Assembly: GCF_002797755.1 (NCBI RefSeq)
Contig: NZ_PGFI01000011.1
Coordinates: forward strand, 1,364,001 to 1,428,000
Reading direction: 5' to 3'
Length of the DNA: 64,000 bases
Source: Brevirhabdus pacifica
Lineage (GTDB): Bacteria > Pseudomonadota > Alphaproteobacteria > Rhodobacterales > Rhodobacteraceae
Position numbers and translations under genes: made by a program. Below are positions 30,764-40,076 of this stretch, one piece after another. The notes beneath the pieces were generated by a model. It saw only the letters and a list, made by a program, of their open reading frames with translations. It did not search any database and was not told where the DNA came from. Numbering within the stretch: the first letter of the stretch is position 1; every line of letters starts with the position of its first letter.

Positions 30764-33586
30764 TTATTCCAGGTCGTTCGACCCCTCGACGGACGGGGTG
30801 TCGCCGCCGCCGTTATCGGTGCCGCCATCCTCGACCTCGCCATCGATCGCGTCGACGGCCTCGTCACCCTGATCGGCGATCCACGCGACCGAGACGACCT
30901 TTTCCTTCTTGGCGGTGTCGAAGACCTTGACGCCACCGGCGCTGCGCGAGCGGAACGAGATCCCTTCGACCGGGCAGCGGATCGACTGTCCTGTGGAGGT
31001 GGCCAGCATGATCTGGTCCTGGATCTCCACCGGGAAGCTTGCGACCAGCTGGCCGCCGCGCATCGCACGGTCCATCGCCGCGACACCCTGGCCACCGCGA
31101 CCGCGCACCGGGTAGTCGTGGGACGAGGACAGCTTGCCCGCGCCATTCTCGGTGATGGTCAGGATCAGGTCTTCGGCCGCGGACATGGCGGCGTATTGCT
31201 CTTGCGTGAACTCGCGATCCGCGACCGCGGCCTCGCCGGCGTCATCCTCGTCGGTGCTGTCGGCATCGTCGGCCAGACCGGCCACGGCGCGACGCATCTT
31301 GAGGTAGGCCGCGCGCTCCTCGGCGCTGGCCTCGAAGTGGCGGATCACGGCCATCGAGACGACGCGATCGCCCTCGGCCAGGCGGATGCCCCGCACGCCG
31401 GTGGAATCGCGGCCCTTGAAGACGCGCACGTCGGTGGTGCGGAAACGGATGGCGCGGCCGCCGGCGGTGACCAGCATGACATCGTCATCCTCGGTCGAGA
31501 TGCGCGCGTTCACCAGTTCCACGCCCTCGGGCAGCTTCATGGCGATCTTGCCGTTGGATTTCACGTTGGTGAAGTCCGACAGGCGGTTGCGGCGCACGTC
31601 ACCCGCAGAGGTGGCGAAGAAGATCTGAAGATCCGACCAGGCATCCTCGGGCGCATCGACGGGCATTGTCGCCGCGATGGAAACGCCTTGCGGAATTGGC
31701 AGGATGTTGATGATCGCCTTGCCCTTGGCATTGCGTCCGCCCTGGGGCAGGCGCCATGTCTTCAGCTTGTAGACCATGCCGTCGGTGGTGAAGAACAACA
31801 GCGGCGTGTGGGTGTTGGCCACGAAAAGGGTGGTGACGACATCGTCCTCTTTCGTGGACATGCCCGACAGGCCCTTGCCGCCGCGCCGCTGGGCGCGGAA
31901 ATCGTTCAGCGGGGTGCGCTTGATGTAGCCGCCCGAGGTGACGGTGACGACCATGTCCTCGCGCTCGATCAGGTCTTCGTCGTCCATGTCGCCGGACCAG
32001 TTGACGATGGTCGTGCGACGGGGGACCGCGAACTGATCGCGGATCTCGGTCAGCTCGGCGGCGATGATGCCCATGATGCGTTCGCGGCTGGCGAGGATCT
32101 CGAGGTATTCGCGGATCTTGCCGGCCAGGTCCTGAAGCTCGTCCGTGACCTCGTTGACGCCAAGCTGGGTCAGACGCTGGAGGCGCAGGTCAAGGATGGC
32201 GCGGGCCTGGATCTCGGACAGGTTGTAGGTGCCGTCCTCGTTCACGGTGTGGGTCGGATCGTCGATCAGCCGGATGTAGGAGGCGATGTCGCCCGCGGGC
32301 CAACGCCGTTCCATCAGCTTGGCGCGGGCCTCGGCGGCATCGGCCGAGGCGCGGATAGTCGCGACCACTTCGTCGACATTCGAGACGGCGACCGCCAGAC
32401 CGCATAGCACGTGGCTGCGTTCGCGGGCCTTGCGAAGCTCAAACGCCGTGCGGCGGGCCACAACCTCTTCGCGGAAGGCGATGAAGCTGGTCAGGAAACG
32501 GCGCAGGGTCAGCTGCTCGGGCCGGCCGCCATTCAGGGCAAGCATGTTGCAGCCGAAATAGGTCTGCATCGGGGTGAAGCGGTAAAGTTGGTTCAGCACC
32601 ACCTCGGCGGTGGCGTCGCGCTTCAGCTCGACCACCACGCGGACGCCGTTGCGGTCGGATTCGTCCTGAACGTGGCTGACGCCCTCGATCTTCTTTTCGC
32701 GCACCATTTCGGCGATCTTCTCGATCATGGTGGCCTTGTTCACCTGATAGGGAATCTCGTCCACGATGATCGCGTAGCGGTCCTTGCGGATCTCCTCGAT
32801 CCGGGTCTTGGCCCGCAGGATGACCGAACCGCGCCCCTCAAGGTAGGCCTTCCGCGCGCCAGAGACGCCCAGGATGATACCGCCGGTGGGGAAGTCGGGG
32901 GCAGGCACGTATTCCATCAGGTCTTCCGACGTCAGGTCGGGATCCTCGATCAGTGCCAGTGTGGCGTCCACCACCTCACCGAGGTTGTGGGGCGGGATGT
33001 TGGTGGCCATGCCGACGGCGATGCCGCCCGCGCCGTTGACCAGCATGTTCGGGAAGCGCGCCGGCAGCACCGTCGGTTCCCGATCCTTGCCGTCATAGTT
33101 GTCCTGGAAGTTGACGGTTTCTTTCTCAATGTCGGCCAGCAAGGCATTGGCCGGCTTGGCCATTCTGACTTCGGTGTATCGCATGGCGGCGGCGTTGTCG
33201 CCGTCCATCGAGCCGAAGTTGCCCTGACCGTCCAGAAGCGGCAGCGACATCGAGAAGTCCTGCGCCATCCGCACCAGGGCGTCGTAGATCGCGCTGTCGC
33301 CATGGGGGTGATACTTGCCCATGACATCGCCAACGGGACGGGCAGACTTGCGGTAGGACTTGTCGAAGGTGTTTCCGGTTTCGTGCATCGCATAGAGGAT
33401 GCGCCGGTGGACCGGCTTCAGACCATCGCGCAGATCGGGAATCGCGCGGCTCACGATCACGCTCATCGCGTAATCGAGATAGGAGGTCTTCATCTCGTCG
33501 GTGATGTCGATGGTCGGGCCGTCGAAATGAGGGCGCTCGGGGGCGTTTTCATCCTCAATTTCAGGCGGTTGGGGTGTATCGCTCAT
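30764..33586 (-). CDS. gyrA: DNA gyrase subunit A
   Basis: Type IIA topoisomerase subunit that introduces negative supercoils with GyrB. The 940-residue protein has the winged-helix region around [15 protein letters not shown]. The quinolone-determining Ser98 and Asp102 (E. coli 83 and 87) are both wild type. The active-site Tyr137 lies in [10 protein letters not shown]. The C-terminal domain has GyrA-box-like QRRGGKGL at about residue 562 and further pinwheel blades. An acidic insertion (about residues 776-795) and an acidic C-terminal tail are present. Confidence 0.96.
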   Translation of the reverse strand: MSDTPQPPEIEDENAPERPHFDGPTIDITDEMKTSYLDYAMSVIVSRAIPDLRDGLKPVHRRILYAMHETGNTFDKSYRKSARPVGDVMGKYHPHGDSAIYDALVRMAQDFSMSLPLLDGQGNFGSMDGDNAAAMRYTEVRMAKPANALLADIEKETVNFQDNYDGKDREPTVLPARFPNMLVNGAGGIAVGMATNIPPHNLGEVVDATLALIEDPDLTSEDLMEYVPAPDFPTGGIILGVSGARKAYLEGRGSVILRAKTRIEEIRKDRYAIIVDEIPYQVNKATMIEKIAEMVREKKIEGVSHVQDESDRNGVRVVVELKRDATAEVVLNQLYRFTPMQTYFGCNMLALNGGRPEQLTLRRFLTSFIAFREEVVARRTAFELRKARERSHVLCGLAVAVSNVDEVVATIRASADAAEARAKLMERRWPAGDIASYIRLIDDPTHTVNEDGTYNLSEIQARAILDLRLQRLTQLGVNEVTDELQDLAGKIREYLEILASRERIMGIIAAELTEIRDQFAVPRRTTIVNWSGDMDDEDLIEREDMVVTVTSGGYIKRTPLNDFRAQRRGGKGLSGMSTKEDDVVTTLFVANTHTPLLFFTTDGMVYKLKTWRLPQGGRNAKGKAIINILPIPQGVSIAATMPVDAPEDAWSDLQIFFATSAGDVRRNRLSDFTNVKSNGKIAMKLPEGVELVNARISTEDDDVMLVTAGGRAIRFRTTDVRVFKGRDSTGVRGIRLAEGDRVVSMAVIRHFEASAEERAAYLKMRRAVAGLADDADSTDEDDAGEAAVADREFTQEQYAAMSAAEDLILTITENGAGKLSSSHDYPVRGRGGQGVAAMDRAMRGGQLVASFPVEIQDQIMLATSTGQSIRCPVEGISFRSRSAGGVKVFDTAKKEKVVSVAWIADQGDEAVDAIDGEVEDGGTDNGGGDTPSVEGSNDLE

Positions 33587-33781
33587 CCAGGGTTCCGATT
33601 GATCCAGAAACGTCTATATATTGTTGCCCCGACTATAACTTATCGCGGATGTAGGGTGCAATGCCCCCTTTGCATAAACGTCAAACGTGTCCTGCGGCGC
33701 AGCTCAAGAAGCTGTTTTAGTTGATTATTTTTAAATTCGCGGCATCATGATCCCATGTGACATCTTAGGCAGGAGGTTACG

Positions 33782-34048
33782 ATGGCAGAACGCGACAGCG
33801 AATTGATGCTCAGGGGATACGGCCTGACGACGGCCGAATTCTTTTACCGGATGCCGGATTTCAGGAGTGTGCTGAACAGTTTCGTCTGGCAGGCGATGGA
33901 CCTTGCACCGGATTACCCCGAGCTGTTCCGGTTCATCGAATTCTGGCACGAGCGGATCGAGGGGCCGCTCCATTCGGTCCGTTTCACCCATCGGCGCATG
34001 ATCGGCCCCGGCGAATGGCGCAACCAGGTGGGTGAATTCACGGTCTGA
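33782..34048 (+). CDS. Usg family protein
   Basis: 88 residues matching the Usg-like family found almost only in alphaproteobacteria: LMLRGYGLTTAEFFYRMPDF, then a short amphipathic core, then EFWHERIEGPLHSVRFTH and the terminal MIGPGEWR. Function is unknown. AGGAGG precedes ATG 33782. It is divergent from gyrA, with 195 bases between starts. Confidence 0.82.
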   Translation: MAERDSELMLRGYGLTTAEFFYRMPDFRSVLNSFVWQAMDLAPDYPELFRFIEFWHERIEGPLHSVRFTHRRMIGPGEWRNQVGEFTV

Positions 34049-34099
34049 TCCGAACCGCAGGAAGCAGGGGCCCGCTCCGGACGGGCCGGGCCCGCGTGC

Positions 34100-34561
34100 T
34101 CAGCGGCTGCGGCGGATGGCAGCCACCCACAGGGCAGCCAGCCCGAGCGACAGGATGGCGTTCCACGAGGCCATGGAGAGGCCTGCGAAGCTCCAGGCGA
34201 TCTCGTCGCAGCGTACGAGCGGCGCGGTCATGATCTGCTCCATCAGCTGCTCGGGTGTCAGGCTGCCGACCGGACCGGATGTGCAGGTGTCGGGACCTTC
34301 CCACCACGTCAACTCGACCCCAGCGTGGTAGAGACCGACCGCCGCGGTGGTCAGCGCGGCCAGCAGCCCCGCCAGCGGCAGCCAGATGCCGGGGATCAGC
34401 AAGGCGCCCGCGCCCGCGACCGCCGCCGCCACGTGGGGCCAGCGTTGCACGATGCACAGTTTGCAGGGCGCAAGACCGCCCAGGTACTGGAAGGCCAACG
34501 CCCCCAGCAGAAGTGCTACGGAGCCGCCGGCGGCCAGAAGGATCAGGGTTTTGCGGGTCAC
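34100..34561 (-). CDS. DsbB-like disulfide bond formation protein
   Basis: Inner-membrane oxidase that passes electrons from DsbA-type thiols to quinone. The 153-residue product, read from GTG 34561, has four membrane helices, the periplasmic CxxC pair Cys33/Cys36 (APCKLCIVQR) and the second pair Cys93 and Cys118 (DTCTSGP, VRCDEIAW). These are the four cysteines DsbB needs. The GTG overlaps the stop of the upstream YqaA-family gene (GTGA), implying coupled translation. Confidence 0.88.
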   Translation of the reverse strand: MTRKTLILLAAGGSVALLLGALAFQYLGGLAPCKLCIVQRWPHVAAAVAGAGALLIPGIWLPLAGLLAALTTAAVGLYHAGVELTWWEGPDTCTSGPVGSLTPEQLMEQIMTAPLVRCDEIAWSFAGLSMASWNAILSLGLAALWVAAIRRSR

Positions 34562-35175
34562 AGGAACCTCACCAGATAAAAGCCGCCAATCAGGATGACG
34601 AAGAACAGGATGAACATCAGGCCCAGCCTGCGTTCGATGAAGTCGCGCACCGGCGGGCCGAACCAGCGCAGAAGTGCCGCCACCAGGTAGAAGCGCACCC
34701 CGCGGGCGATGATGCTGGCGGCGATGAAGACCGGCAGCGACAGGCCGGTCGATCCCGACAGGATCGTGATGACCTTGAACGGGAAGGGCGTGATCCCGGC
34801 GATCAGCACGGCCCAGGCGCCCCATTCATTGTAGCGCGTGGCGAACTCGTCGAAATATCCGGTCTTGCCGTAAAGCTCCAGCACCGGCAGGCCGACCGTG
34901 TCGAACAGCACCGCGCCGATGAAATAGCCCAGCAGCGCCCCCGCGACCGAGGCCAGCAGGCACACCAGCGCGATCAGCCAGGCCTTGGCGGGCCGGGCCA
35001 GGATCATCGGGATCATCAGTACATCGGGAGGGATCGGAAAGACCGAACTTTCCAGGAAAGACACCCCGGCCAGCACCCAGATCGCATAAGGCGACACGGC
35101 TTGCCGAACCATCCAGTCATACAGGCGTTGGATCAAGCTGGCCCCGCTCGGTCGGTTTGAATTGCACTCATGCAT
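34558..35175 (-). CDS. YqaA/DedA-type (VTT domain) membrane protein
   Basis: About 200-residue inner-membrane protein with the VTT-domain layout: re-entrant hairpin FLESSVFPIPPDVLMIPMIL, GYFIGAVLFDTVG, then AGITPFPFKVITILSGSTGL and a C-terminal helix. YqaA-family members are relatives of DedA flippases. The start is uncertain (ATG 35178, 35175 or a later TTG in front of IQRLYDWM); no clear ribosome site marks any of them. It is in an operon with the downstream dsbB-like gene. Confidence 0.82.
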   Translation of the reverse strand: MHECNSNRPSGASLIQRLYDWMVRQAVSPYAIWVLAGVSFLESSVFPIPPDVLMIPMILARPAKAWLIALVCLLASVAGALLGYFIGAVLFDTVGLPVLELYGKTGYFDEFATRYNEWGAWAVLIAGITPFPFKVITILSGSTGLSLPVFIAASIIARGVRFYLVAALLRWFGPPVRDFIERRLGLMFILFFVILIGGFYLVRFL

Positions 35176-35278
35176 CACGCGCAGCAGTCAAGGTCAAGTC
35201 ACGAGCAGTCAAGTCGGGCGGGGGATCGGCGTGGCATTGTGGCGCGAGGGCGCATTGAAGAATTGAAGGAGTATCGTG

Positions 35279-36142
35279 ATGCGGTGGCAAGGCAGACGTG
35301 GCAGCAGCAACATCGAGGATCGGCGCGGCATGCGCAGCGCGGGCATCGGCCGGGTCGGCGGGGCCGGGGGGCTGGGCATCCTGGCCGTGGTGGTCGTGGG
35401 CTATTTCCTGGGGGTGGACTTGACGCCCCTGCTGGGCGGCGGGGGCGGCGGCTTCGCCCCGGTCCAGAGCGGCGGCGGGCAGATCACCGAAGCCGACCGC
35501 CAGGCCGGCGAATTCGTTTCGGTCACCCTGGCGGATACCGAGGAGGTCTGGGCCAACGTCTTTTCCGAACAGGTCAACCGGCCCTACCAGCCGGCGACGC
35601 TGGTGCTGTTCAAGGGCGTGACCCAAAGCCCCTGTGGCGGCGCCAGCGGCGCGACGGGCCCCTTCTACTGTCCGACGGACCAGAAGATCTACCTCGACAC
35701 GGCGTTCTTCACCACCATGCGCCAGCAGCTTGGCGCAGGTGGCGATTTCGCCGCCGCCTACGTGGTCGGCCACGAAGTTGCCCACCACGTCCAGAACGAG
35801 CTGGGGATCCTGGAGCGGACCACCCGGGCACGGCAGGGCGCAAGCGAGACCCAGTCGAACGCCATCTCGGTGCGCACCGAGCTTCAGGCCGACTGCCTCT
35901 CGGGTCTCTGGGCGCGGCGGGCCGAGGCTCGGTTCGGCTCGCTTGAGCCGGGCGATATCGAGGAGGCGATGAACGCCGCCGGCAGGATCGGCGACGATGC
36001 GCTGCAACGGGGTGCGGGCCGGGTGCCGATGCCCGATTCCTTTACCCACGGCACCTCGGAGCAGCGGCAGCGCTGGTTCTCGCGCGGCTACGAGTCGCCC
36101 AAGCTCGAAACCTGCGACACCTTCAACGCCCGCCAGCTTTGA
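35279..36142 (+). CDS. YpfJ-family neutral zinc metallopeptidase
   Basis: 287 residues, one N-terminal transmembrane helix (about 24-44), a Gly-rich linker, then a metallopeptidase domain with HEVAH at 165-169 and the third-ligand region RTELQADCLSG. The Cys119/Cys131 pair around SGATGPFYCPTDQKIYLD is conserved in the family. ATG 35279 has AAGGAG seven bases upstream. Its substrate is unknown; it acts outside the cytoplasm if the helix is a membrane anchor. Confidence 0.88.
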   Translation: MRWQGRRGSSNIEDRRGMRSAGIGRVGGAGGLGILAVVVVGYFLGVDLTPLLGGGGGGFAPVQSGGGQITEADRQAGEFVSVTLADTEEVWANVFSEQVNRPYQPATLVLFKGVTQSPCGGASGATGPFYCPTDQKIYLDTAFFTTMRQQLGAGGDFAAAYVVGHEVAHHVQNELGILERTTRARQGASETQSNAISVRTELQADCLSGLWARRAEARFGSLEPGDIEEAMNAAGRIGDDALQRGAGRVPMPDSFTHGTSEQRQRWFSRGYESPKLETCDTFNARQL

Positions 36143-36310
36143 CGAGGGCTTGATCGCGGGGCCGGGAGGGCGGGTCGCGCCACTGGCACCGGGGGTCGGT
36201 TTTACCGAAAGGGCGCGATTTGCCCCTTTACCCCCGGCGCGGGCTGAGGCATCAAAACACCGGCCCGCGCGCCTTGGCGCCCGGGCCGGCAGCCGGCCCC
36301 GGCACGGCAT

Positions 36311-36394
36311 GCCCGAGTGGCGGAATGGTAGACGCAGGGGATTCAAAATCCCCCGCCGCAAGGCGTGTGGGTTCGAATCCCACCTCGGGCACCA
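36311..36394 (+). tRNA. tRNA-Leu (CAA)
   Basis: Full cloverleaf with encoded CCA: acceptor GCCCGAG/CTCGGGC, anticodon stem GGGGA/TCCCC with loop TTCAAAA (anticodon CAA at 36344-36346), a long variable arm CGCCGCAAGGCG typical of class II tRNAs, and T arm GTGGGTTCGAATCCCAC. The phage integrase gene starts about 100 bases beyond the 3' end, making this the prophage attachment gene. Confidence 0.96.
36371..36394 (+). other. probable attL (tRNA-Leu 3' end)
   Basis: The T arm and 3' acceptor strand of tRNA-Leu(CAA) mark the chromosome/prophage junction; phage-type leftward genes begin immediately after. The exact core cannot be fixed because attR lies outside the window. The tRNA is intact, so the phage must carry the same 3' end. 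Confidence 0.65.
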
Positions 36395-36495
36395 CATTGA
36401 ATTATAAGACGTTTTTGCCGAATAGCCCAGCGTGAATTAGTGCGAATTTTCGAGTGTGTCACAGTGGCGAGTCACAGTGTCCGCTTTCGTTCGTG

Positions 36496-37530
36496 TCATG
36501 TTCTCCGCTCCTGCGCGGCCTTCGACAGGCGCCGCCGGCTGGCTTTTACCCGATAATAGGCGACGATGGGCGCGCTCTGTCCGGTCACGGCCTGGATCTC
36601 CGCGTCACTCGCCCCGGCCTCGGCCAGTTCGATGATCGCCAGCTTGCGCAGACCGTGCAGCGAGTATGGCAGGGCCTTGTCGCCCAGCGACTTTCGCCAC
36701 GCCCGGAACGCCCGCTCTACGGCGTCATAGCCCACAGGCTGCGTCAGGTTCCGGGGGATGAAGTGCGCCCCGCGCGGCGTCAGGCCGGTGGCGAAGCTGC
36801 GCAGCGGGGCAGGGCAGTAGACTTCCAGCTCCTGCCCGCCCTTCTCGTCAACGACCGTCATCCAGTCGCCGTCGATCTGGTCCCGGCGCATCGTGATGGC
36901 TGCGGTCGGGCGCTGGCCGGTGTAGCGGATCAGGTTCGCGGCGACCCGCACCGATTCCGGCGCGGTGCCCAGCTTGGCGATCATCCACGCGGGCCACGGC
37001 TTGTAGGGGTTCGCGGCCCTATGGGCACCCAGACCGGCGGCGGGGTTCGGCCCCATCGGCCAGTCCAGTTCCCGAGCGGCGAAGTTCCACAGCAGCGAGA
37101 TTGTCTGAGCATATCGGCTTGCCTTGCGGGGCATGTCCGACCACTTTGCCAGCGCGGCCTTGACCGCCTGCCGGGTGGTGCGCCGCATGTCCTTGTCGCC
37201 GTTCTTCTCCATGATCACGTCCATGACGCGCCGATATTGCTTGCGCGTGGAGAGGGCCAGCTTGGCCGACTGCGGATCGACCCGCCACGCCTCGATGCAG
37301 GCCCGCCAGGAATACCGCTCTCGGGTCTTCTGCGCCTCGTGCTTGCCGCCCTGAGCCAGCCAGTAGAGCCGGTCCAGCTCCTTCGGGTCGCCCTTCCAGT
37401 CGAGGGTGATCTCCTTGGATCGCTGCTTGCCGGCCTCAGTCCACGTCACGCGATGTCGGGGCACCCATTTTCCACGGGTCCAGCGCCAGACAAGGCGGGG
37501 CTTGGTGATCCGGGGCTTGGGCGGGTTCAC
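36496..37530 (-). CDS. int: tyrosine recombinase (phage integrase)
   Basis: 344 residues read from GTG 37530, which overlaps the stop of the excisionase-like gene (GTGA). An N-terminal arm- and core-binding region is followed by the catalytic domain with Arg207 (YTGQRPTAA), His292-x-x-Arg295 (LHGLRK), and the nucleophile Tyr325 or Tyr326 (GQSAPIVAYYRV). It is oriented toward the attL junction 100 bases away and should recombine attP with the tRNA-Leu site. Confidence 0.93.
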   Translation of the reverse strand: MNPPKPRITKPRLVWRWTRGKWVPRHRVTWTEAGKQRSKEITLDWKGDPKELDRLYWLAQGGKHEAQKTRERYSWRACIEAWRVDPQSAKLALSTRKQYRRVMDVIMEKNGDKDMRRTTRQAVKAALAKWSDMPRKASRYAQTISLLWNFAARELDWPMGPNPAAGLGAHRAANPYKPWPAWMIAKLGTAPESVRVAANLIRYTGQRPTAAITMRRDQIDGDWMTVVDEKGGQELEVYCPAPLRSFATGLTPRGAHFIPRNLTQPVGYDAVERAFRAWRKSLGDKALPYSLHGLRKLAIIELAEAGASDAEIQAVTGQSAPIVAYYRVKASRRRLSKAAQERRT

Positions 37531-37748
37531 AGGTCGAAGTCCTCTTTCGGCAGGGCGGCCTCCCCGCTGCGAAGGTCGTCCAGTTCGGACACCCACCACC
37601 GTTCATAGGGTCCGATCCGGTGCGGCGGCGGGATGGCGCCTTGTGACACCAAATCGCGAAACTCAGTGGGGCGCAAGCGCAGCATCCGCGCGGCCTCGGT
37701 GTCGGGCACCGCGATTGCGTCGATCTGTTTGGGCCGGCCGACGCCCAT
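37527..37748 (-). CDS. excisionase-like DNA-binding protein
   Basis: 73 residues with a MerR/Xis-type winged-helix pattern: TEAARMLRLRPTEFRDLVSQ then IPPPHRIGPYERWWVSELDDL, where the aromatic-rich wing follows the recognition helix. AAGGAGG precedes ATG 37748. Position directly upstream of, and overlapping, int supports a role in directing excision. Family membership is inferred from this pattern and context only. Confidence 0.6.
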   Translation of the reverse strand: MGVGRPKQIDAIAVPDTEAARMLRLRPTEFRDLVSQGAIPPPHRIGPYERWWVSELDDLRSGEAALPKEDFDL

Positions 37749-37751
37749 GTC

Positions 37752-38048
37752 TCAGCCCTCCTTCTCGATCAGGGCGAGGATGGCGGACTTGATGGAATCC
37801 GCTTTCACACGCGCTGCTAGGGGACGGTCTGGACGGTGGTCATCACAGAGAGCCGCCGCCTCCCGCAGCGCCTCGGCGCGGGCGGTGTTCCGCTCGGCTT
37901 CCAGATCAGCAATGCGAGCGGCTTGGAAATAGATCATTATCTCCGCATCGTTGGCTATTCCCTGAAATCCATCGGGAAACGGCGTTGATCCGATACGCTT
38001 GAGCATCGTGCGAACAGCCGCGGGCGATATGTCTGTCTTCCCGCTCAT
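37752..38048 (-). CDS. phage hypothetical protein, 98 aa
   Basis: Soluble, mainly helical protein; residues about 40-68 (YFQAARIADLEAERNTARAE) look like a coiled coil. The N-terminal ISPAAVRTMLKRI could be a short DNA-binding helix. No family recognised. ATG 38048 overlaps the stop of the upstream small membrane gene (ATGA), so it is part of the leftward early operon. Confidence 0.65.
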   Translation of the reverse strand: MSGKTDISPAAVRTMLKRIGSTPFPDGFQGIANDAEIMIYFQAARIADLEAERNTARAEALREAAALCDDHRPDRPLAARVKADSIKSAILALIEKEG

Positions 38049-38221
38049 TGGGAATCCTCCTGGTCCGGGCCTGTGACGACCAGGCCGATTGCGATTGTCC
38101 AGCCGATCCCGCCAAGGATCAGCGATAGCCAGTCGCTCTGTGACGCGATGAACTGGCCGATGAACAGCCCGCCCAAGAAGGCAAAGCCGAGAACCTCTAC
38201 GGCGTGGATCGTGGGGGTCAT
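38045..38221 (-). CDS. phage small membrane protein, 58 aa
   Basis: ATG 38221 and stop 38045 both lie in four-base ATGA overlaps with the flanking genes, which makes it very likely translated. Two hydrophobic helices (about VLGFAFLGGLFIGQFIA and LSLILGGIGWTIAIGLVVTG) and an acidic C-terminus. No family recognised. Small two-helix proteins of early phage operons are sometimes holin- or exclusion-related, but nothing here decides that. Confidence 0.65.
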   Translation of the reverse strand: MTPTIHAVEVLGFAFLGGLFIGQFIASQSDWLSLILGGIGWTIAIGLVVTGPDQEDSQ

Positions 38222-38568
38222 GCCTTGTCCTCCCCAGCTATGGCGCGGAGGGCGGCGTCAAATTTGTAAACCTTGATGCGGTTTTCACAGGCGTCGTAGA
38301 CCTCCTTGCGCCCACCGTTTTCGTCGTGCCTCAGCAGCACCTTCGCCGCTTCCTGCGGGGTGGGTTGGGTGGCGGCGAAGGCGGCGTTGATGGCGTTCGA
38401 TATGACACCGGCCAAGCGTTCTTGAAACGCCTTCTCGCGCAGTTCGTCGGCCTGACATAGAAAGGCGATCTGCCCGAGCATTTGGCCGCGCTCGTTGAAC
38501 AGCAGGACGCCGCTACCGACAACACTGGAATATGCCATGACTTCGGCTTTCAATTCATGTGGTGCCAT
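38218..38568 (-). CDS. phage hypothetical protein, 116 aa
   Basis: Soluble protein with an N-terminal beta-rich part (VMAYSSVVGSGVLLFNERGQ) and a helical C-terminal half containing AGVISNAINAAFAATQPTPQ. No family recognised. It is coupled to both neighbours: its start shares one base with the stop of the upstream gene, and its stop overlaps the next start by four. Confidence 0.6.
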   Translation of the reverse strand: MAPHELKAEVMAYSSVVGSGVLLFNERGQMLGQIAFLCQADELREKAFQERLAGVISNAINAAFAATQPTPQEAAKVLLRHDENGGRKEVYDACENRIKVYKFDAALRAIAGEDKA

Positions 38569-38762
38569 CAGATCGGCCCCTTATCCAGCGCCAGCCATTC
38601 GGGCAGCGTCACGGTTTCGATCCCGCCGACACCGGACGGATCGATCTCGATCTTGGACAGGGCCAGCCAAACCCCGTTGTCGGGAACATCCAGCGTAACC
38701 AGCACGGCCTTCTCGGTGCGGTGCAGAACTTGAACGTCGATATCGATGATGTCGGATTTCAT
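38568..38762 (-). CDS. phage hypothetical protein, 64 aa
   Basis: Predicted all-beta small protein (DIDVQVLHRTEKAVLVTLDV, then VWLALSKIEIDPS). The pattern resembles small single-domain phage proteins that bind nucleic acid or protein, but no family is recognised. It is coupled to the next leftward gene through TGATG. Confidence 0.55.
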   Translation of the reverse strand: MKSDIIDIDVQVLHRTEKAVLVTLDVPDNGVWLALSKIEIDPSGVGGIETVTLPEWLALDKGPI

Positions 38763-38810
38763 TGTCTCAATCTCCCAAGGTTATGCCGATGAAGCGGAGG
38801 ATGCGGCGGA

Positions 38811-38975
38811 TCACAGCGGCCACCGGATCGCGAGGATGCTGGATACCGTGACCACAAGGCCCAAGCCCGTCAGCGCGGCGAGGAACCAGCCGAGAAGGCA
38901 GTCGCGGAACATCTGGGGCGCGTTCATCCGCTCGAACAGGCGGCGCATCTGGGATCTCTCAAGGGGGTGGGTCAT
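38811..38975 (-). CDS. phage small membrane protein, 54 aa
   Basis: ATG 38975 is preceded by AGGAG, which decides this start over a longer frame to 39029. A basic N-terminal half (MTHPLERSQMRRLFERM) is followed by one hydrophobic helix (LLGWFLAALTGLGLVVTVSS), giving a type II single-pass topology. No family recognised. Confidence 0.55.
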   Translation of the reverse strand: MTHPLERSQMRRLFERMNAPQMFRDCLLGWFLAALTGLGLVVTVSSILAIRWPL

Positions 38976-38983
38976 GTCGGCTC

Positions 38984-39622
38984 CTATGCTGCGGCTTCGA
39001 GGGCGTGATCGCCCCATTGGTCGGCCCAAGCCGCGGCCATGCCGGGGAACGTCTTGCTGCGGATCTTCCAGCGGTCAGGCCCCGGAGGGGCGCGGTGGAT
39101 TGCGGACCACGCCTTGTGGGCATCCGTCCCGGGCAACGGCGGGATCAGCCGGTCGGTCGCGGTCAGGGGCGGCAGGCCGCGCAGGTAAAGGCCGGTGGCC
39201 TTGAATGCTTGATCCCCGAACCACCAGGGCTGGACGATCTGCGGCTTGATCCAGTTGCGGATACGCTCCTTGGCGTAGCGGTGCATGACGGGATTCTCGA
39301 CAGCCACCCGCGCGATCGGCGCGTTCAGGCAGTCGCTGAACAGCGCAGCGCCCTCATCAAGTTCCCGCCACATATCCTCCGGCGTCCTGCCAGCGGGCGG
39401 CTTGCTCAGCCAGCGCACCCCGCTGTTGCAGAGCCTGGTGCAGGGCGGATTGGCGACCATCAGATCCCACCCACGCCCCAGCACGTTGCGGATGTCGTCC
39501 TGAATGTGCCGGTTCGTCGGCTCGTCGGCCGGCAGGATGTCGCACTGCCATGCGTCGTGGCCCCGGGCGAGGAAGGCGTCGAGAGCAACGCAGCTTGTGG
39601 CGCATCCGATCAGCACTTTCAT
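38984..39622 (-). CDS. phage DNA cytosine methyltransferase-like protein
   Basis: 212 residues. N-terminal MKVLIGCATSCVALDAFLAR resembles the AdoMet-binding motif I region, and WDLMVANPPCTRLCNSGVRW contains the Pro-Cys of C5-methyltransferase motif IV; VAVENPVMHRYAKERI resembles motif VI (ENV/ENP). A recognisable target-recognition domain is not obvious. Phages carry many such short proteins, annotated as cytosine methyltransferases. Activity and target are unknown; protection from restriction would be a reasonable role. Start 39622 follows AAGGA. Confidence 0.6.
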   Translation of the reverse strand: MKVLIGCATSCVALDAFLARGHDAWQCDILPADEPTNRHIQDDIRNVLGRGWDLMVANPPCTRLCNSGVRWLSKPPAGRTPEDMWRELDEGAALFSDCLNAPIARVAVENPVMHRYAKERIRNWIKPQIVQPWWFGDQAFKATGLYLRGLPPLTATDRLIPPLPGTDAHKAWSAIHRAPPGPDRWKIRSKTFPGMAAAWADQWGDHALEAAA

Positions 39623-39719
39623 CTGGCTCGTCCTTGTCTCAGGTGCCCCCGCCGCTTGGGAGGATTGGGAGGGGTAGCGGCGGGGACTCACGCTCCGTGA
39701 GTGGGGCGTGTTCATGGGG

Positions 39720-40076
39720 TCATTTCCAAACCGGCGTGTTGTCGAACTTCCGGTAGGGGATTTTCTTCTTCGGGCGGTCCAGCCCCAGCGCCTTCTTGCG
39801 CACCCGGGCGGTCTTGGCCTTGATCCTCACGTCCTCTCGGGTCTTCGGGACGTGGCAGGGGTGGCGCAGGGCTTGGATGTTGCTTTCCCGGTTCTCGCCG
39901 CCGTTGATGAGGGCGACCCGGTGGTCAAAGTCGATCCGCTCCCCGGCCATGCCCAGCTTGACGCCACAGCCGCAGGCGCAGAGGCCGCCTTGGGCTTCGA
40001 TGACACGAACCTTGACGCGGGGCGGAATGGCCGTGTCGTCGGTCTTGCCGATCCATTCGGAGACTGCGCGGCTCAT
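39720..40076 (-). CDS. phage HNH endonuclease
   Basis: 118 residues. Zinc-binding LCACGCGVKL is followed by the HNH core IDFDHRVALINGGENRESNI and a Lys/Arg-rich tail (KKALGLDRPKKKIPYRKF). Start 40076 overlaps the stop of the upstream gene (ATGA), so it belongs to the leftward operon rather than being a free-standing insertion. It probably acts in phage DNA processing. Confidence 0.78.
   Translation of the reverse strand: MSRAVSEWIGKTDDTAIPPRVKVRVIEAQGGLCACGCGVKLGMAGERIDFDHRVALINGGENRESNIQALRHPCHVPKTREDVRIKAKTARVRKKALGLDRPKKKIPYRKFDNTPVWK

Noticed and set aside
30764-33586. Quinolone-resistance substitution in gyrA
   Set aside because: The residues matching E. coli Ser83 and Asp87 are Ser98 and Asp102, both wild type.
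36454-37608. Plus-strand frame across integrase
   Set aside because: Antisense to an integrase with a full set of catalytic residues.
38984-40076. Restriction-modification pair (methyltransferase plus HNH)
   Set aside because: The HNH gene is translationally coupled to the recombination genes and is a generic small HNH; no restriction endonuclease partner is evident.
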